Of a stretch of 64,000 nucleotides of DNA, positions 35,032 to 48,800 are shown piece after piece. Within the stretch, counting starts at the first letter, position 1. Every line of letters starts with the position of its first letter. The notes under the pieces are model-generated. The model was not told where the DNA came from. It saw only the letters and a list, made by a program, of their open reading frames with translations, and made no database searches. Origin of the DNA: Sanderia malayensis (lineage: Eukaryota > Cnidaria > Scyphozoa > Semaeostomeae > Pelagiidae); contig RQOL01000706.1 of assembly GCA_013076295.1 (NCBI GenBank), positions 1 through 64,000 of the forward strand, given 5' to 3'. Both the position numbers and the translations under genes were made by a program.

Positions 35032-35160
35032 GTGAGTGTTAGAGCCTTAAGTCATGAGCGAGAATCTTCGGTGAGTGTTAGGGCTCACAGGCTACAAGAC
35101 TGCAAAGGTGGGTGAGTGTTAGGGCTGTAAGTCAGGAGCGAGAATCTTCGGTGAGTGTTG
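35032..35160. repeat. GTGAGTGTTAGGG minisatellite block B (129 bp)
   Basis: The shortest class of the minisatellite, one 80-bp period shorter than block A. It has the same entry (AAAATTTACAAAAAATACC) and exit (GTGAGTGTTGCACTGCTAGC). Confidence 0.92.
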
Positions 35161-38100
35161 CACTGCTAGCAAAAACTGTGGTTTGAAGCATTCAGACGGC
35201 TGCATAGCACTGGGGTAGCGATAAATGTGGTTTGAATCACTGAGATGTATCTTAAAATATTTTCGGAGCAGATTCATGTCACAGTGGCATGGCCTAGAGT
35301 TTAAAAAAAATTGCCTGTATGAGTCGAATTATTGACAATCCCCCTGCCTTGAAAATTCGCCATAAATCTTTAAAGTATGTGACATAGCACGGGCATGGCT
35401 ATAAATGTGGTTCGAACCATTGAGATGGATGTTAAAATACTTTTGGACTAGATTGGCGATAAATGTGGTTCGAACCATTGAGATGTATCTTAAAATACTT
35501 TCGGACTAGATTCAATTCAGAGTGGTATGGCCTAGAGTTAAAAAAAATAGCTTGTATGAGTCGGACTACTGACGAAACCCCTTGCTTTGAAAATTCTCCA
35601 AAAATCTTTAATGTACGTGACATAGCACTAGGATGGCTATAAATGTGGTTCGAGCCATTCAGTTGTATCTCAAATTATTTTCGGACTAGATTCACGTCAG
35701 AGTGGTATGGACTAAAGTTTAAAAAAAATTGCCTGTATGAGTCGAATTATTGAGAACCCCCCTGCCTTGAAAATTCGCCAAAATCTTTAAAGTACGTGAC
35801 ATAGCACTGGGGTAGCTATAAATGTGGTTTGAATCATTGACATGTATCTTAAGATATGTTCGGAGCAGATTCACGTCAGAGTGGTATGGACTAAAGTTTA
35901 AAAAAAATTGCCTGTATGAGTCGAATTATTGACAACCCCCCTGCTTTGAAAATTTTCCAAAAATCTTTAAAGTACGTGACATAGCACTGGGGTAGCTACA
36001 AATGTGGTTTGCATCATTGAGATGTATCGTAAGATACTTTCGGAGCAGATTCATGTCACAGTGGTATGGACTAAAGTTTAAAAAAAATAGCTTCTATGAG
36101 GCGGACTACTGACGAAACCCCTTGCCTTGAAAATTCTCCAAAAATCTTTAACGTACGTGACATAGCACTGGGATAGCTATAAATGTGGTTCGAACCATTC
36201 AGATGGATGTTAAAATACTTTCGGACTAGATTCATTTCGGAGTGGTATGGCCTAAAGTCTAAAAAAAATTGCCTGTATGAGTCGAAATATTGACAACCCC
36301 CCTGCTTTGAAAATTTTCCAAAAATCTTTAAAGTACGTGACATAGCGCTGGCATAGCTATAAGTGTGGTTTGAGGCATTCAGATGGATGTTAAAATACTT
36401 TCGGACTAGATTCACGTCAGAGTGGTATGGACTAAAGTTTAAAAAAGACAGCTGGTATGAGTCGGACTACTGACGAAACCCCTTGCTTTGAAAATTCTCC
36501 AAAAATCTTTAAGGTATGTGACATAGCACTAGGATGGCTATAAATGTGGTTCGAGCCATTCAGTTGTATCTCAAATTATTTTCGGACTAGATTCACGTCA
36601 GAGTGGTCTGGACTAAAGTTTACAAAAAATTGCCTGTATGAGTCGAATTATTGAGAACCCCCCTGCCTTGAAAATTCGCCAAAAATCTTTAAAGTACGTG
36701 ACATTACACTGGGGTAGCTGTAAATGTGATTCGAACCACTCAGATGGATGTTAAAATACTTTTGGACTAGATTCCTTTCAGAGTGGTATAGACTAAAGTT
36801 TAAAAAAAATAGCTTCTATGAGGCGGACTACTGACGAAACTCCTTGCCTTGAAAATTCTCCAAAAATCTTTAAAGTACGTGACATAGCACTGGGATGGCT
36901 ATAAATGTGGTTCGAACCATTGAGATGTATCTCAAATTATTTTCGGAGCAGATTCAAGTCAGAGTTGTAGGGACTAAAGTTTACAAAAAATAGTTTGTAT
37001 GAGTCGAATTCTTGACAACCCCCTTGTCTTGAAAATTCTCCAAAAATCTTTACAGTATGTGACATAGCACTGGGGTAGCTATAAATTTGGTTTGCATCAT
37101 TGAGATGTATCGTAACATATTTTCGGAGCAGATTCATGTCACAGTGGTATGGACTAAAGTTTAAAAAAATAGCTTCTATGAGGCGGACTAGTGACAAAAC
37201 CCTTTGCCTTGAAAATTCTCCAAAAATCGTTAAAGTACGTGACATAGCACTGGAATGGCGATAAATGTGGCTCGAACCATTGAGATGTATCTTAAAATTT
37301 TTTCGGAGCAGATTCATTTCAGAGTGGTATGGACTAAAGTTTAAAAAAAATAGCTTCTATGAGGCGGACTACTGACGAAACCCCTTGCCTTGAAAATTCT
37401 CCAAAAATCTTTAACGTACGTGACATAGCACTGGGATAGCTATAAATGTGGCTCGAACCATTGAGATGTATCTTAAAATTTTTTCGGAGCAGATTCATTT
37501 CAGAGTGGTATGGCCTAAAGTCTAAAAAAAATTGCCTGTATGAGTCGAAATATTGACAACCCCCCTGCTTTGAAAATTCTCCAAGAATCTTTAAAGTACG
37601 TGACATAGAACTGGGGTAGCTATAAATTTGGTTTGCATCATTGAGATGTATCGTAACATATTTTCGGAGCAGATTCATGTCACAGTGGTATGGACTAAAG
37701 TTTAAAAAAAATAGCTTCTATGAGGCGGACTAGTGACAAAACCCTTTGCCTTGAAAATTCTCCAAAAATCGTTAAAGTACGTGACATAGCACTGGAATGG
37801 CGATAAATGTGGCTCGAACCATTGAGATGTATCTTAAAATTTTTTCGGAGCAGATTCATTTCAGAGTGGTATGGACTAAAGTTTAAAAAAAATGCTTCTA
37901 TGAGGCGGACTACTGACGAAACCCCTTGCCTTGAAAATTCTCCAAAAATCTTTAACGTACGTGACATAGCACTGGGATAGCTATAAATGTGGCTCGAACC
38001 ATTGAGATGTATCTTAAAATTTTTTCGGAGCAGATTCATTTCAGATGAGTGGAATTATTGAGAACCCCCCTGCCTTGAAAATTCTCCCAAAGTCTTTAAA

Positions 38101-41100
38101 GTACGTGACATAGCACTGGGGTAGCTATAAATGTGGTTTGAATCATTGACATGTATCTTAAGATATGTTCGGAGCAGATTCACGTCAGAGTGGTATGGAC
38201 TAAAGTTTAAAAAAAATTGCCTGTGTGAGTCGGACTACTGACGAAACCCCTTGCCTTGAAAATTCTACAAAAATCGTTAAAGTACGTGACATAGCACTGG
38301 AATGGCGATAAATGTGGTTCGAACCATTGAGATGTATCTTAAGATATTTTCGGAGCAGATTCATTTCAGAGTGGTATGGACTAAGGTTTAAAAAAAAATA
38401 GCTTGCATGAGTCGGACTAGTGACAAAACCCTTTGCCTTGAAAATTCTCCAAAAATCGTTAAAGTACGTGACATAGCACTGGAATGGCGATAAATGTGGC
38501 TCGAACCATTGAGATGTATTTTAAAATTTTTTCGGAGCAGATTCATTTCAGAGTGGTATGGACTAAAGTTTAAAAAAAAATTGCCTGTATGAGTGGAATT
38601 ATTGAGAACCCCCCTGCCTTGAAAATTCTCCCAAAGTCTTTAAAGTACGTGACATAGCACTGGGGTAGCTATAAATTTGGTTTGCATCATTGAGATGTAT
38701 CGTAACATATTTTCGGAGCAGATTCATGTCACAGTGGTATGGACTAAAGTTTAAAAAAAATAGCTTCTATGAGGTGGACTAGTGACAAAACCCCTTGCCT
38801 TGAAAATTCTCCAAAAATCTTTAACGTACGTGACATAGCACTGGGATAGCTATAAATGTGGTTCGAACCATTCAGATGGATGTTAAAATACTTTCGGACT
38901 AGATTCATTTCGGAGTGGTATGGCCTAAAGTCTAAAAAAAATTGCCTGTATGAGTCGAAATATTGACAACCCCCCTGCTTTGAAAATTTTCCAAAAATCT
39001 TTAAAGTACGTGACATAGCACTGGGGTAGCTATAAATGTGGTTTGAATCATTGACATGTATCTTAAGATATGTTCGGAGCAGATTCACGTCAGAGTGGTA
39101 TGGACTAAAGTTTAAAAAAAATTGCCTGTGTGAGTCGGACTACTGACGAAACCCCTTGCCTTGAAAATTCTACAAAAATCGTTAAAGTACGTGACATAGC
39201 ACTGGAATGGCGATAAATGTGGTTCGAACCATTGAGATGTATCTTAAGATATTTTCGGAGGCAGATTCATTTCAGAGTGGTATGGACTAAGGTTTAAAAA
39301 AAAATAGCTTGCATGAGTCGGACTAGTGACAAAACCCTTTGCCTTGAAAATTCTCCAAAAATCGTTAAAGTACGTGACATAGCACTGGAATGGCGATAAA
39401 TGTGGCTCGAACCATTGAGATGTATTTTAAAATTTTTTCGGAGCAGATTCATTTCAGAGTGGTATGGACTAAAGTTTAAAAAAAATTGCCTGTATGAGTG
39501 GAATTATTGAGAACCCCCCTGCCTTGAAAATTCTCCCAAAGTCTTTAAAGTACGTGACATAGCACTGGGGTAGCTATAAATTTGGTTTGCATCATTGAGA
39601 TGTATCGTAACATATTTTCGGAGCAGATTCATGTCACAGTGGTATGGACTAAAGTTTAAAAAAAATAGCTTCTATGAGGTGGACTAGTGACAAAACCCCT
39701 TGCCTTGAAAATTCTCCAAAAATCTTTAACGTACGTGACATAGCACTGGGATAGCTATAAATGTGGTTCGAACCATTCAGATGGATGTTAAAATACTTTC
39801 GGACTAGATTCATTTCGGAGTGGTATGGCCTAAAGTCTAAAAAAAATTGCCTGTATGAGTCGAAATATTGACAACCCCCCTGCTTTGAAAATTTTCCAAA
39901 AATCTTTAAAGTACGTGACATAGCACTGGGGTAGCTATAAATGTGGTTTGAATCATTGACATGTATCTTAAGATATGTTCGGAGCAGATTCACGTCAGAG
40001 TGGTATGGACTAAAGTTTAAAAAAAATTGCCTGTGTGAGTCGGACTACTGACGAAACCCCTTGCCTTGAAAATTCTACAAAAATCGTTAAAGTACGTGAC
40101 ATAGCACTGGAATGGCGATAAATGTGGTTCGAACCATTGAGATGTATCTTAAGATATTTTCGGAGCAGATTCATTTCAGAGTGGTATGGACTAAGGTTTA
40201 AAAAAAAATAGCTTGCATGAGTCGGACTAGTGACAAAACCCTTTGCCTTGAAAATTCTCCAAAAATCGTTAAAGTACGTGACATAGCACTGGAATGGCGA
40301 TAAATGTGGCTCGAACCATTGAGATGTATTTTAAAATTTTTTCGGAGCAGATTCATTTCAGAGTGGTATGGACTAAAGTTTAAAAAAAATTGCCTGTATG
40401 AGTCGAATTATTGAGAACCCCCCTGCCTTGAAAATTCTCCAAAAATCTTTAAAGTACGTGACATAGCACTGGGGTAGCTATAAATTTGGTTTGCATCATT
40501 GAGATGTATCGTAACATATTTTCGGAGCAGATTCATGTCACAGTGGTATGGACTAAAGTTTAAAAAAAATTGCCTGTATGAGTCGAATTATTGAGAACCC
40601 CCCTGCCTTGAAAATTCTCCAAAAATCTTTAAGGTACGTGACATAGCACTGGGGTAGCTATAAATGTGGTTTGCATCATTGAGATGTATCGTAAGATACT
40701 TTCGGAGCAGATTCATGTCACAGTGGTATGGACTAAAGTTTAAAAAAAATAGCTTCTATGAGGCGGACTACTGACGAAACCCCTTGCCTTGAAAATTCTC
40801 CAAAAATCTTTAACGTACGTGACATAGCACTGGGATAGCTATAAATGTGGTTCGAACCATTCAGATGGATGTTAAAATACTTTCGGACTAGATTCATTTC
40901 GGAGTGGTATGGCCTAAAGTCTAAAAAAAATTGCCTGTATGAGTCGAAGTATTGACAACCCCCCTGCTTTGAAAATTCTCCAAAAATCTTTAAAGTACGT
41001 GACATAGCACTGGGGTAGCTATAAATGTGGTTTGCATCATTGAGATGTATCGTAAGATACTTTCGGAGCAGATTCATGTCACAGTGGTATGGCCTAAAAT

Positions 41101-41114
41101 TTACAAAAAATACC
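35161..41114. repeat. 180-181-bp satellite array, main body part 3 (about 33 monomers)
   Basis: Tandem monomers, with the partial-monomer junction at 35454 and a local deletion around 38045 where TCAGATGAGTGGAATTATTG joins two monomer parts. The monomers just left of block B (34650-34994) and of block C (40733-41077) match closely. Confidence 0.96.
38050..40560. repeat. Five-monomer higher-order repeat, nearly three copies
   Basis: CTAAGGTTTAAA recurs at 38381, 39287 and 40191 (906 and 904 bp apart). The private variant CTCCCAAAGTCTTTAAAG occurs in successive copies about 905 bp apart. Minus-strand frames at 38744-39088 and 39649-39993 are identical in translation, so this expansion is recent. 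Confidence 0.88.
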
Positions 41115-41323
41115 GTGAGTGTTAGGGCCTTAAGTCATGAGCGAGAATCTTCGGTGAGTGTTAGGGCTCACAGGCTACAAGACTGCAAAGGTGGGTGAGT
41201 GTTAGGGCCCTAAGTCATGAGCGAGAATCTCCGGTGAGTGTTAGGGCACACAGGCTACAAGACTGCAAAAGTGGGTGAGTGTTAGGGCTGTAAGTCATGA
41301 GCGAGAATCTTCGGTGAGTGTTG
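41115..41323. repeat. GTGAGTGTTAGGG minisatellite block C (209 bp)
   Basis: First of five closely spaced blocks, with the same alternating half-units as block A. Confidence 0.92.
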
Positions 41324-41477
41324 CACTGCTAGCAAAAACTGTGGTTTGAAGCATTCAGGTGGCTGCATAGCACTGGGGTAGCGATAAATGTGATTTGAAT
41401 CACTGAGATGTATCTTAAAATTTTTTCGGAGCAGATTCCTGTCACAGTGGTATGGCCTAAAATTTACAAAAAATACC

Positions 41478-41685
41478 GTGAGTGTTAGGGCCTTAAGTCA
41501 TGAGCGAGAATCTTCGGTGAGTGTTAGGGCTCACAGGCTACAAGACTGCAAAGGTGGGTTAGTGTTAGGGCTTTAAGTCATGAGCGAGAATCTTCGGTGA
41601 GTGTTAGGGCACACAGGCTACAAGACTGCAAAAGTGGGTGAGTGTTAGGGCTGTAAGTCATGAGCGAGAATCTTCGGTGAGTGTT
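41478..41685. repeat. GTGAGTGTTAGGG minisatellite block D (208 bp)
   Basis: Same structure as block C, with one half-unit beginning GTTAGTGTTAGGG. Confidence 0.92.
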
Positions 41686-41840
41686 GCACTGCTAGCAAAA
41701 ACTGTGGTTTGAAGCATTCAGATGGCTGCATAGCACTGGGGTAGCGATAAATGTGGTTTGAATCACTGAGATGTATCTTAAAATTTTTTCGGAGCAGATT
41801 CATGTCACAGTGGTATGGCCTAAAATTTATAAAAAATACC

Positions 41841-42129
41841 GTGAGTGTTAGGGCTGTAAGTCATGAGCGAGAATCTTCGGTGAGTGTTAGGGCTCACAGG
41901 CTACAAGACTGCAAAGGTGGGTGAGTGTTAGGGCCTTAAGTCATGAGCGAGAATCTTCGGTGAGTGTTAGGGCTCACAGGCTACAAGACTGCAAAGGTGG
42001 GTTAGTGTTAGGGCTTTAAGTCATGAGCGAGAATCTTCGGTGAGTGTTAGGGCACACAGGCTACAAGACTGCAAAAGTGGGTGAGTGTTAGGGCTGTAAG
42101 TCATGAGCGAGAATCTTCGGTGAGTGTTG
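41841..42129. repeat. GTGAGTGTTAGGG minisatellite block E (289 bp)
   Basis: One 80-bp period longer than block D. The order of half-units matches D with an extra pair at the left. Confidence 0.92.
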
Positions 42130-42283
42130 CACTGCTAACAAAAACTGTGGTTTGAAGCATTCAGATGGCTGCATAGCACTGGGGTAGCGATAAATGTGGT
42201 TTGAATCACTGAGATGTATCTTAAAATTTTTTCGGAGCAGATTCATGTCACAGTGGTATGCCCTAAAATTTATAAAAAATACC

Positions 42284-42412
42284 GTGAGTGTTAGGGCTGT
42301 AAGTCATGAGCGAGAATCTTCGGTGAGTGTTAGGGCCCACAGGCTACAAGACTGCAAAAGTGGGTGAGTGTTAGGACTTTAAGTCACGAGCGAGAATCCT
42401 CAGTAAGTGTTG
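42284..42412. repeat. GTGAGTGTTAGGG minisatellite block F (129 bp)
   Basis: Short class, with a diverged last half (GTGAGTGTTAGGAC and CAGTAAGTGTTG). Confidence 0.9.
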
Positions 42413-42566
42413 CACTGCTAGCAAAAACTGTGGTTTGAAGCATTCAGAGGGCTGCATAGCACTGGGGTAGCGATAAATGTGGTTTGAATCACTGAGATGT
42501 ATCTTAAAATTTTTGCGGAGCAGATTCATGTCACAGTGGTATGGCCTAAAATTTACAAAAATTACC

Positions 42567-42854
42567 GTGAGTGTTAGGACCTTAAGTTATGAGCGAGAAT
42601 CTTCGGTGAGTGTTAGGGCTCACAGGCTACAAGACTGCAAAGGTGGGTGAGTGTTAGGGCCTTAAGTCATGAGCGAGAATCTTCTGTGAGTGTTAGGGCT
42701 CACAGGCTACAAGACTGCAAAGGTGGGTTAGTGTTAGGGCTTTAAGTCATGAGCGAGAATCTTCGGTGAGTGTTAGGGCACACAGGCTACAAGACTGCAA
42801 AAGTGGGTGAGTGTTAGGGCTGTAAGTCATGAGCGAGAATCTTCGGTGAGTGTT
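42567..42854. repeat. GTGAGTGTTAGGG minisatellite block G (288 bp)
   Basis: Long class, almost the same as block E. It is followed by the 154-bp-type spacer and then ordinary satellite from about 42995. Confidence 0.92.
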
Positions 42855-45800
42855 GCACTGCTAGCAAAAACTGTGGTTTGAAGCATTCAGATGGCTGCAT
42901 AGCACTGGGGTAGCGATAAATGTGGTTTGAATCACTGAGATGTATCTTAAAATTTTTTCGGAGCAGATTCATGTCACAGTGGTATGGCCTAAAGTTTAAA
43001 AAAAATAGCTTCTATGAGGCGGACTAGTGACAAAACCCTTTGCCTTGAAAATTCTCCGAAAATCGTTAAAGTACGTGACATAGCACTGGAATGGCGATAA
43101 ATGTGGCTCGAACCATTGAGATGTATCTTAAAATTTTTTCGGAGCAGATTCATTTCAGAGTGGTATGGCCTAAAGTCTAAAAAAAATTGCCTGTATGAGT
43201 CGAAATATTGACAACCCCCCTGCTTTGAAAATTCTCCAAAAATCTTTAAAGTACGTGACATAGCACTGGGGTAGCTATAAATGTGGTTTGCATCATTGAG
43301 ATGTATCGTAAGATATTTTCGGAGCAGATTCATGTCACAGTGGTATGGCCTAAAATTTAAAAAAAATTGCCTGTAAGAGTCGAAATATTGACAACCCCCC
43401 TGCCTTGAAAATTCGCCAAAAATCTTTAAGGTACGTGACATAGCCCTGGGGTAGCTATAAAAGTGGTTCGAACCATTGAGATGTATCTTAAAATATTTTC
43501 GGAGCAGATTCATGTCACAGTGGCATGGCCTAGAGTTTAAACAAATTGCCTGTATGAGTCGAATTATTGACAATCCCCTGCCTTGAAAATTCGCCATAAA
43601 TCTTTAAAGTATGTGACATAGCACGGGCATGGCTATAAATGTGGTTCGAACCATTGAGATGGATGTTAAATACTTTCGGACTAGATTGGCGATAAATGTG
43701 GTTCGAACCATTGAGATGTATCTTAAAATACTTTCGGACTAGATTCAATTCAGAGTGGTATGGCCTAGAGTTAAAAAAATAGCTTGTATGAGTCGGACTA
43801 CTGACGAAACCCCTTGCTTTGAAAATTCTCCAAAAATCTTTAAGGTACGTGACATAGCACTAGGATGGCTATAAATGTGGTTCGAGCCATTCAGTTGTAT
43901 CTCAAATTATTTTCGGACTAGATTCACGTCAGAGTGGTATCGACTAAAGTTTAAAAAAATTGCCTGTATGAGGTCGAATTATTGAGAACCCCCCTGCTTT
44001 GAAAATTCGCCAAAATCTTTAAAGTACGTGACATAGCACTGGGGTAGCTATAAATGTGGTTTGAATCATTGACATGTATCTTAAGATATGTTCGGAGCAG
44101 ATTCACGTCAGAGTGGTATGGACTAAAGTTTAAAAAAAATTGCCTGTATGAGTCGAATTATTGACAATCCCCCTGCCTTGAAAATTCGCCAAAAATTTTT
44201 AAAGTACGTGACATAGCGCTGGCATAGCTATAGTGTGGTTTGAGGCATTCAGATGGATGTTAAAATACTTTCGGACTAGATTCACGTCAGAGTGGTATGG
44301 ACTATAATTTAAAAAAGACAGCTGGTATGAGTCGGACTACTGACGAAACCCCTTGCTTTGAAAATTCTCCAAAAATCTTTAAGGTATGTGACATAGCACT
44401 AGGATGGCTATAAATGTGGTTCGAGCCATTCAGTTGTATCTCAAATTATTTTCGGACTAGATTCACGTCAGAGTGGTCTGGACTAAAGTTTAAAAAAAAT
44501 TGCCTGTATGAGTCGAATTATTGAGAACCCCCCTGCCTTGAAAATTCGCCAAAAATCTTTAAAGTACTTGACATAACACTGGGGTAGCTATAAATGTGAT
44601 TCGAACCACTCAGATGGATGTTAAAATACTTTTGGACTAGATTCAATTCAGAGTGGTATGGCCTAGAGTTAAAAAAAATAGCTTGTATGAGTCGGACTAC
44701 TGACGAAACCCCTTGCCTTGAAAATTGTCCAGAAATCTTTAACGTACGTGACATAGCACTGGGATGGCTATAAATGTGGTTCGAACCATTCAAATGGATG
44801 TTAAAATACTTTCGGACTAGATTCACGTCAGAGTGGTAAGGCCTAAAGTTAAAAAAAAAATAGTTTGTATGAGTCGAATTACTGACGAAACCCCTTGCTT
44901 TGAAAATTCTCCAAAAATCTTTAAGGTACTTGACATAGCACTAGGATGGCTATAAATGTGGTTCGAGCCATTCAGATGTATCTCAAATTATTTTCGCAGC
45001 TGATTCAAGTCAGAGTGGTATGGACTAAAGTTTAAAAATAATAGTTTGTATGAGTCGAATTACTGACGAAACCCCTTGCCTTGCAAAATTCGCCAAAACT
45101 CCTTAAAGTACGTGACATAGCACTGGGATAGCTATAAGTGCGGTTTGAATCACTGAGATGTATCTTGAAATTTTTTCGGAGCAGATTCATGTCACAGTGG
45201 TATGGCCTAAAGTTTAAAAAAAATAGCTTCTATGAGGCGGACTAGTGACAAAACCCTTTGCCTTGAAAATTCTCCGAAAATCGTTAAAGTACGTGACATA
45301 GCACTGGAATGGCGATAAATGTGGCTCGAACCATTGAGATGTATCTTAAAATTTTTTCGGAGCAGATTCATTTCAGAGTGGTATGGACTAAAGTTTAAAA
45401 AAAATAGCTTCTATGAGGCGGACTACTGACGAAACCCCTTGCCTTGAAAATTCTCCAAAAATCTTTAAAGTACGTGACATAGCACTGGGGTAGCTATAAA
45501 TGTGGTTTGCATCATTGAGATGTATCGTAAGATATTTTCGGAGCAGATTCATGTCACAGTGGTATGGCCTAAAATTTAAAAAAATTTGCCTGTAAGAGTC
45601 GAAATATTGACAACCCCCTGCCTTGAAAATTCGCCAAAAATCTTTAAGGTACGTGACATAGCCCTGGGGTAGCTATAAAAGTAGTTCGAACCATTGAGAT
45701 GTATCTTAAAATATTTTCGGAGCAGATTCATGTCACAGTGGCATGGCCTAGAGTTTAAAAAAAATTGCCTGTATGAGTCGAATTATTGACAATCCCCCTG

Positions 45801-48800
45801 CCTTGAAATTCGCCATAAATCTTTAAAGTACGTGACATAGCACGGGCATGGCTATAAATGTGGTTCGAGCCATTGAGATGGATGTTAAATACCTTCGGAC
45901 TAGATTCAATTCAGAGTGGTATGGCTAGAGTTAAAAAAATAGCTTGTATGAGTCGGACTACTGACGAAACCCCTTGCTTTGAAAATTCTCCAAAAATCTT
46001 TAAGGTACGTGACATAGCACTAGGATGGCTATAAATGTGGTTCGAGCCATTCAGTTGTATCTCAAATTATTTTCGGACTAGATTCACGTCAGAGTGGTAT
46101 GGACTAAAGTTTAAAAAAGACAGCTGGTATGAGTCGGACTACTGACAAAACCCCTTGCTTTGAAAATTCTCCAAAATCTTTAAGGTATGTGACATAGCAC
46201 TAGGATGGCTATAAATGTGGTTCGAGCCATTCAGTTGTATCTCAAATTATTTTCGGACTAGATTCACGTCAGAGTGGTATGGACTAAAGTTTAAAAAAAA
46301 TTGCCTGTATGAGTCGAATTATTGAGAACCCCCCTGCCTTGAAAATTCTCCAAAAATCTTTAAAGTACGTGACATAGCACTGGGGTAGCTATAAATTTGG
46401 TTTGCATCATTGAGATGTATCGTAACATATTTTCGGAGCAGATTCATGTCACAGTGGTATGGACTAAAGTTTAAAAAAAATAGCTTCTATGAGGCGGACT
46501 AGTGACAAAACCCTTTGCCTTGAAAATTCTCCAAAAATCGTTAAAGTACGTGACATAGCACTGGAATGGCGATAAATGTGGCTCGAACCATTGAGATGTA
46601 TCTTAAAATTTTTTCGGAGCAGATTCATTTCAGAGTGGTATGGACTAAAGTTTAAAAAAAATAGCTTCTATGAGGCGGACTACTGACGAAACCCCTTGCA
46701 TTGAAAATTCTCCAAAAATCTTTAACGTACGTGACATAGCACTGGGATAGCTATAAATGTGGCTCGAACCATTGAGATGTATCTTAAAATTTTTTCGGAG
46801 CAGATTCATTTCAGAGTGGTATGGCCTAAAGTCTAAAAAAATTGCCTGTATGAGTCGAAATATTGACAACCCCCTGCTTTGAAAATTCTCCAAAAATCTT
46901 TAAAGTACGTGACTAGCACTGGGGTAGCTATAAATGTGGTTTGCATCATTGAGATGTATCGTAAGATATTTTCGGAGCAGATTCATGTCACAGTGGTATG
47001 GCCTAAAATTTAAAAAAAATTGCCTCTAAGAGTCGAATATTGACAACCCCCCTGCTTGAAAATTCGCTAAAAATCTTTAAGGTACGTGACATAGCCCTTG
47101 GGTAGCTATAAAAGTGGTTCGAACCATTGAGATGTATCTTAAAATATTTTCGGAGCAGATTCATGTCACAGTGGCATGGCCTAGAGTTTAAAAAAAATTG
47201 CCTGTATGAGTCGACTTATTGACAATCCCCCTGCCTTGAAAATTCGCCATAAATCTTTAAAGTATGTGACATAGCACGGGCATGGCTATAAATGTGGTTC
47301 GAAGCATTGAGATGGATGTTAAAATACTTTCGGACTAGATTGGCGATAAATGTGGTTCGAACCATTGAGATGTATCTTAAAATACTTTCGGACTAGATTC
47401 AATTCAGAGTGGTATGGCCTAGAGTTAAAAAAAATAGCTTGTATGAGTCGGACTACTGACGAAACCCCTTGCTTTGAAAATTCTCCAAAAATCTTTAAGG
47501 TACGTGACATAGCACTAGGATGGCTATAAATGTGGTTCGAGCCATTCAGTTGTATCTCAAATTATTTTCGGACTAGATTCACGTCAAAGTGGTATGGACT
47601 AAAGTTTAAAAAAAATTGCCTGTATGAGTCGAATTATTGAGAACCCCCCTGCCTTGAAAATTCGCCAAAAATCTTTAAAGTACGTGACATAACACTGGGG
47701 TAGCTGTAAATGTGATTCGAACCACTCAGATGGATGTTAAAATACTTTTGGACTAGATTCCTTTCAGAGTGGTATAGACTAAAGTTTAAAAAAAATAGCT
47801 TCTATGAGGCGGACTACTGACGAAACTCCTTGCCTTGAAAATTCTCCAAAAATCTTTAAAGTACGTGACATAGCACTGGGATGGCTATAAATGTGGTTCG
47901 AACCATTGAGATGTATCTCAAATTATTTTCGGAGCAGATTCAGTCAGAGTTGTAGGTACTAAAGTTTACAAAAAATAGTTTGTATGAGTCGAATTCTTGA
48001 CAACCCCCTTGCCTTGAAAATTCTCCAAAAATCTTTACAGTATGTGACATAGCACTGGGGTAGCTATAAATTTGGTTTGCATCATTGAGATGTATCGTAA
48101 CATATTTTCGGAGCAGATTCATGTCACAGTGGTATGGACTAAAGTTTAAAAAAAATAGCTTCTATGAGGCGGACTAGTGACAAAACCCTTTGCCTTGAAA
48201 ATTCTCCAAAATCGTTAAAGTACGTGACATAGCACTGGAATGGCGATAAATGTGGCTCGAACCATTGAGATGTATCTTAAATTTTTTTGGAGCATATTCA
48301 TTTCAGAGTGGTATGGACTAAAGTTTAAAAAAATTGCCTGTATGAGTCGAATTATTGACAACCCCCTGCCTTGAAAATTCGCCAAAAATCTTTAGGTACG
48401 TGACATAGCCCTGGGGTAGCTATAAAAGTGGTTCGAACCATTGAGATGTATCTTAAAATATTTTCGGAGCAGATTCATGTCACAGTGGCATGGCCTAGAG
48501 TTTAAAAAAATTGCCTGTATGAGTCGAATTATTGACAATCCCCCTGCCTTGAGAATTCGCCATAATCTTTAAAGTACGTGACATAGCACGGGCATGGCTA
48601 TAAATGTGGCTCGAACCATTGAGATGGATGTTAAAATACCTTCGGACTAGATTCAATTCAGAGTGGTATGGCCTAGAGTTAAAAAAATAGCTTGTATGAG
48701 TCGGTCTACTGACGAAACCCCTTGCTTTGAAAATTCTCCAAAAATCTTTAAGGTACGTGACATAGCATAGGATGGCTATAAATGTGGTTCGAGCCATTCA

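Larger units (their letters stand above)
41115..42854. repeat. Composite array: minisatellite blocks alternating with a 154-bp satellite-derived spacer
   Basis: Block starts are 41115, 41478, 41841, 42284 and 42567. Subtracting block lengths (209, 208, 289, 129) leaves spacers of 154, 155, 154 and 154 bp. Each spacer runs from CACTGCTAGCAAAAACTGTG through GTAGCGATAAATGTGGTTTG to AAAATTTACAAAAAATACC, so it is a shortened satellite monomer with the minisatellite in place of the missing part. This is a second-order repeat unit with variable minisatellite copy number. Confidence 0.92.

Noticed and set aside
29020..42854. Telomere or interstitial telomeric repeat
   Set aside because: TTAGGG occurs once per roughly 40-bp half-unit and never in direct tandem, so it is not a telomeric array.
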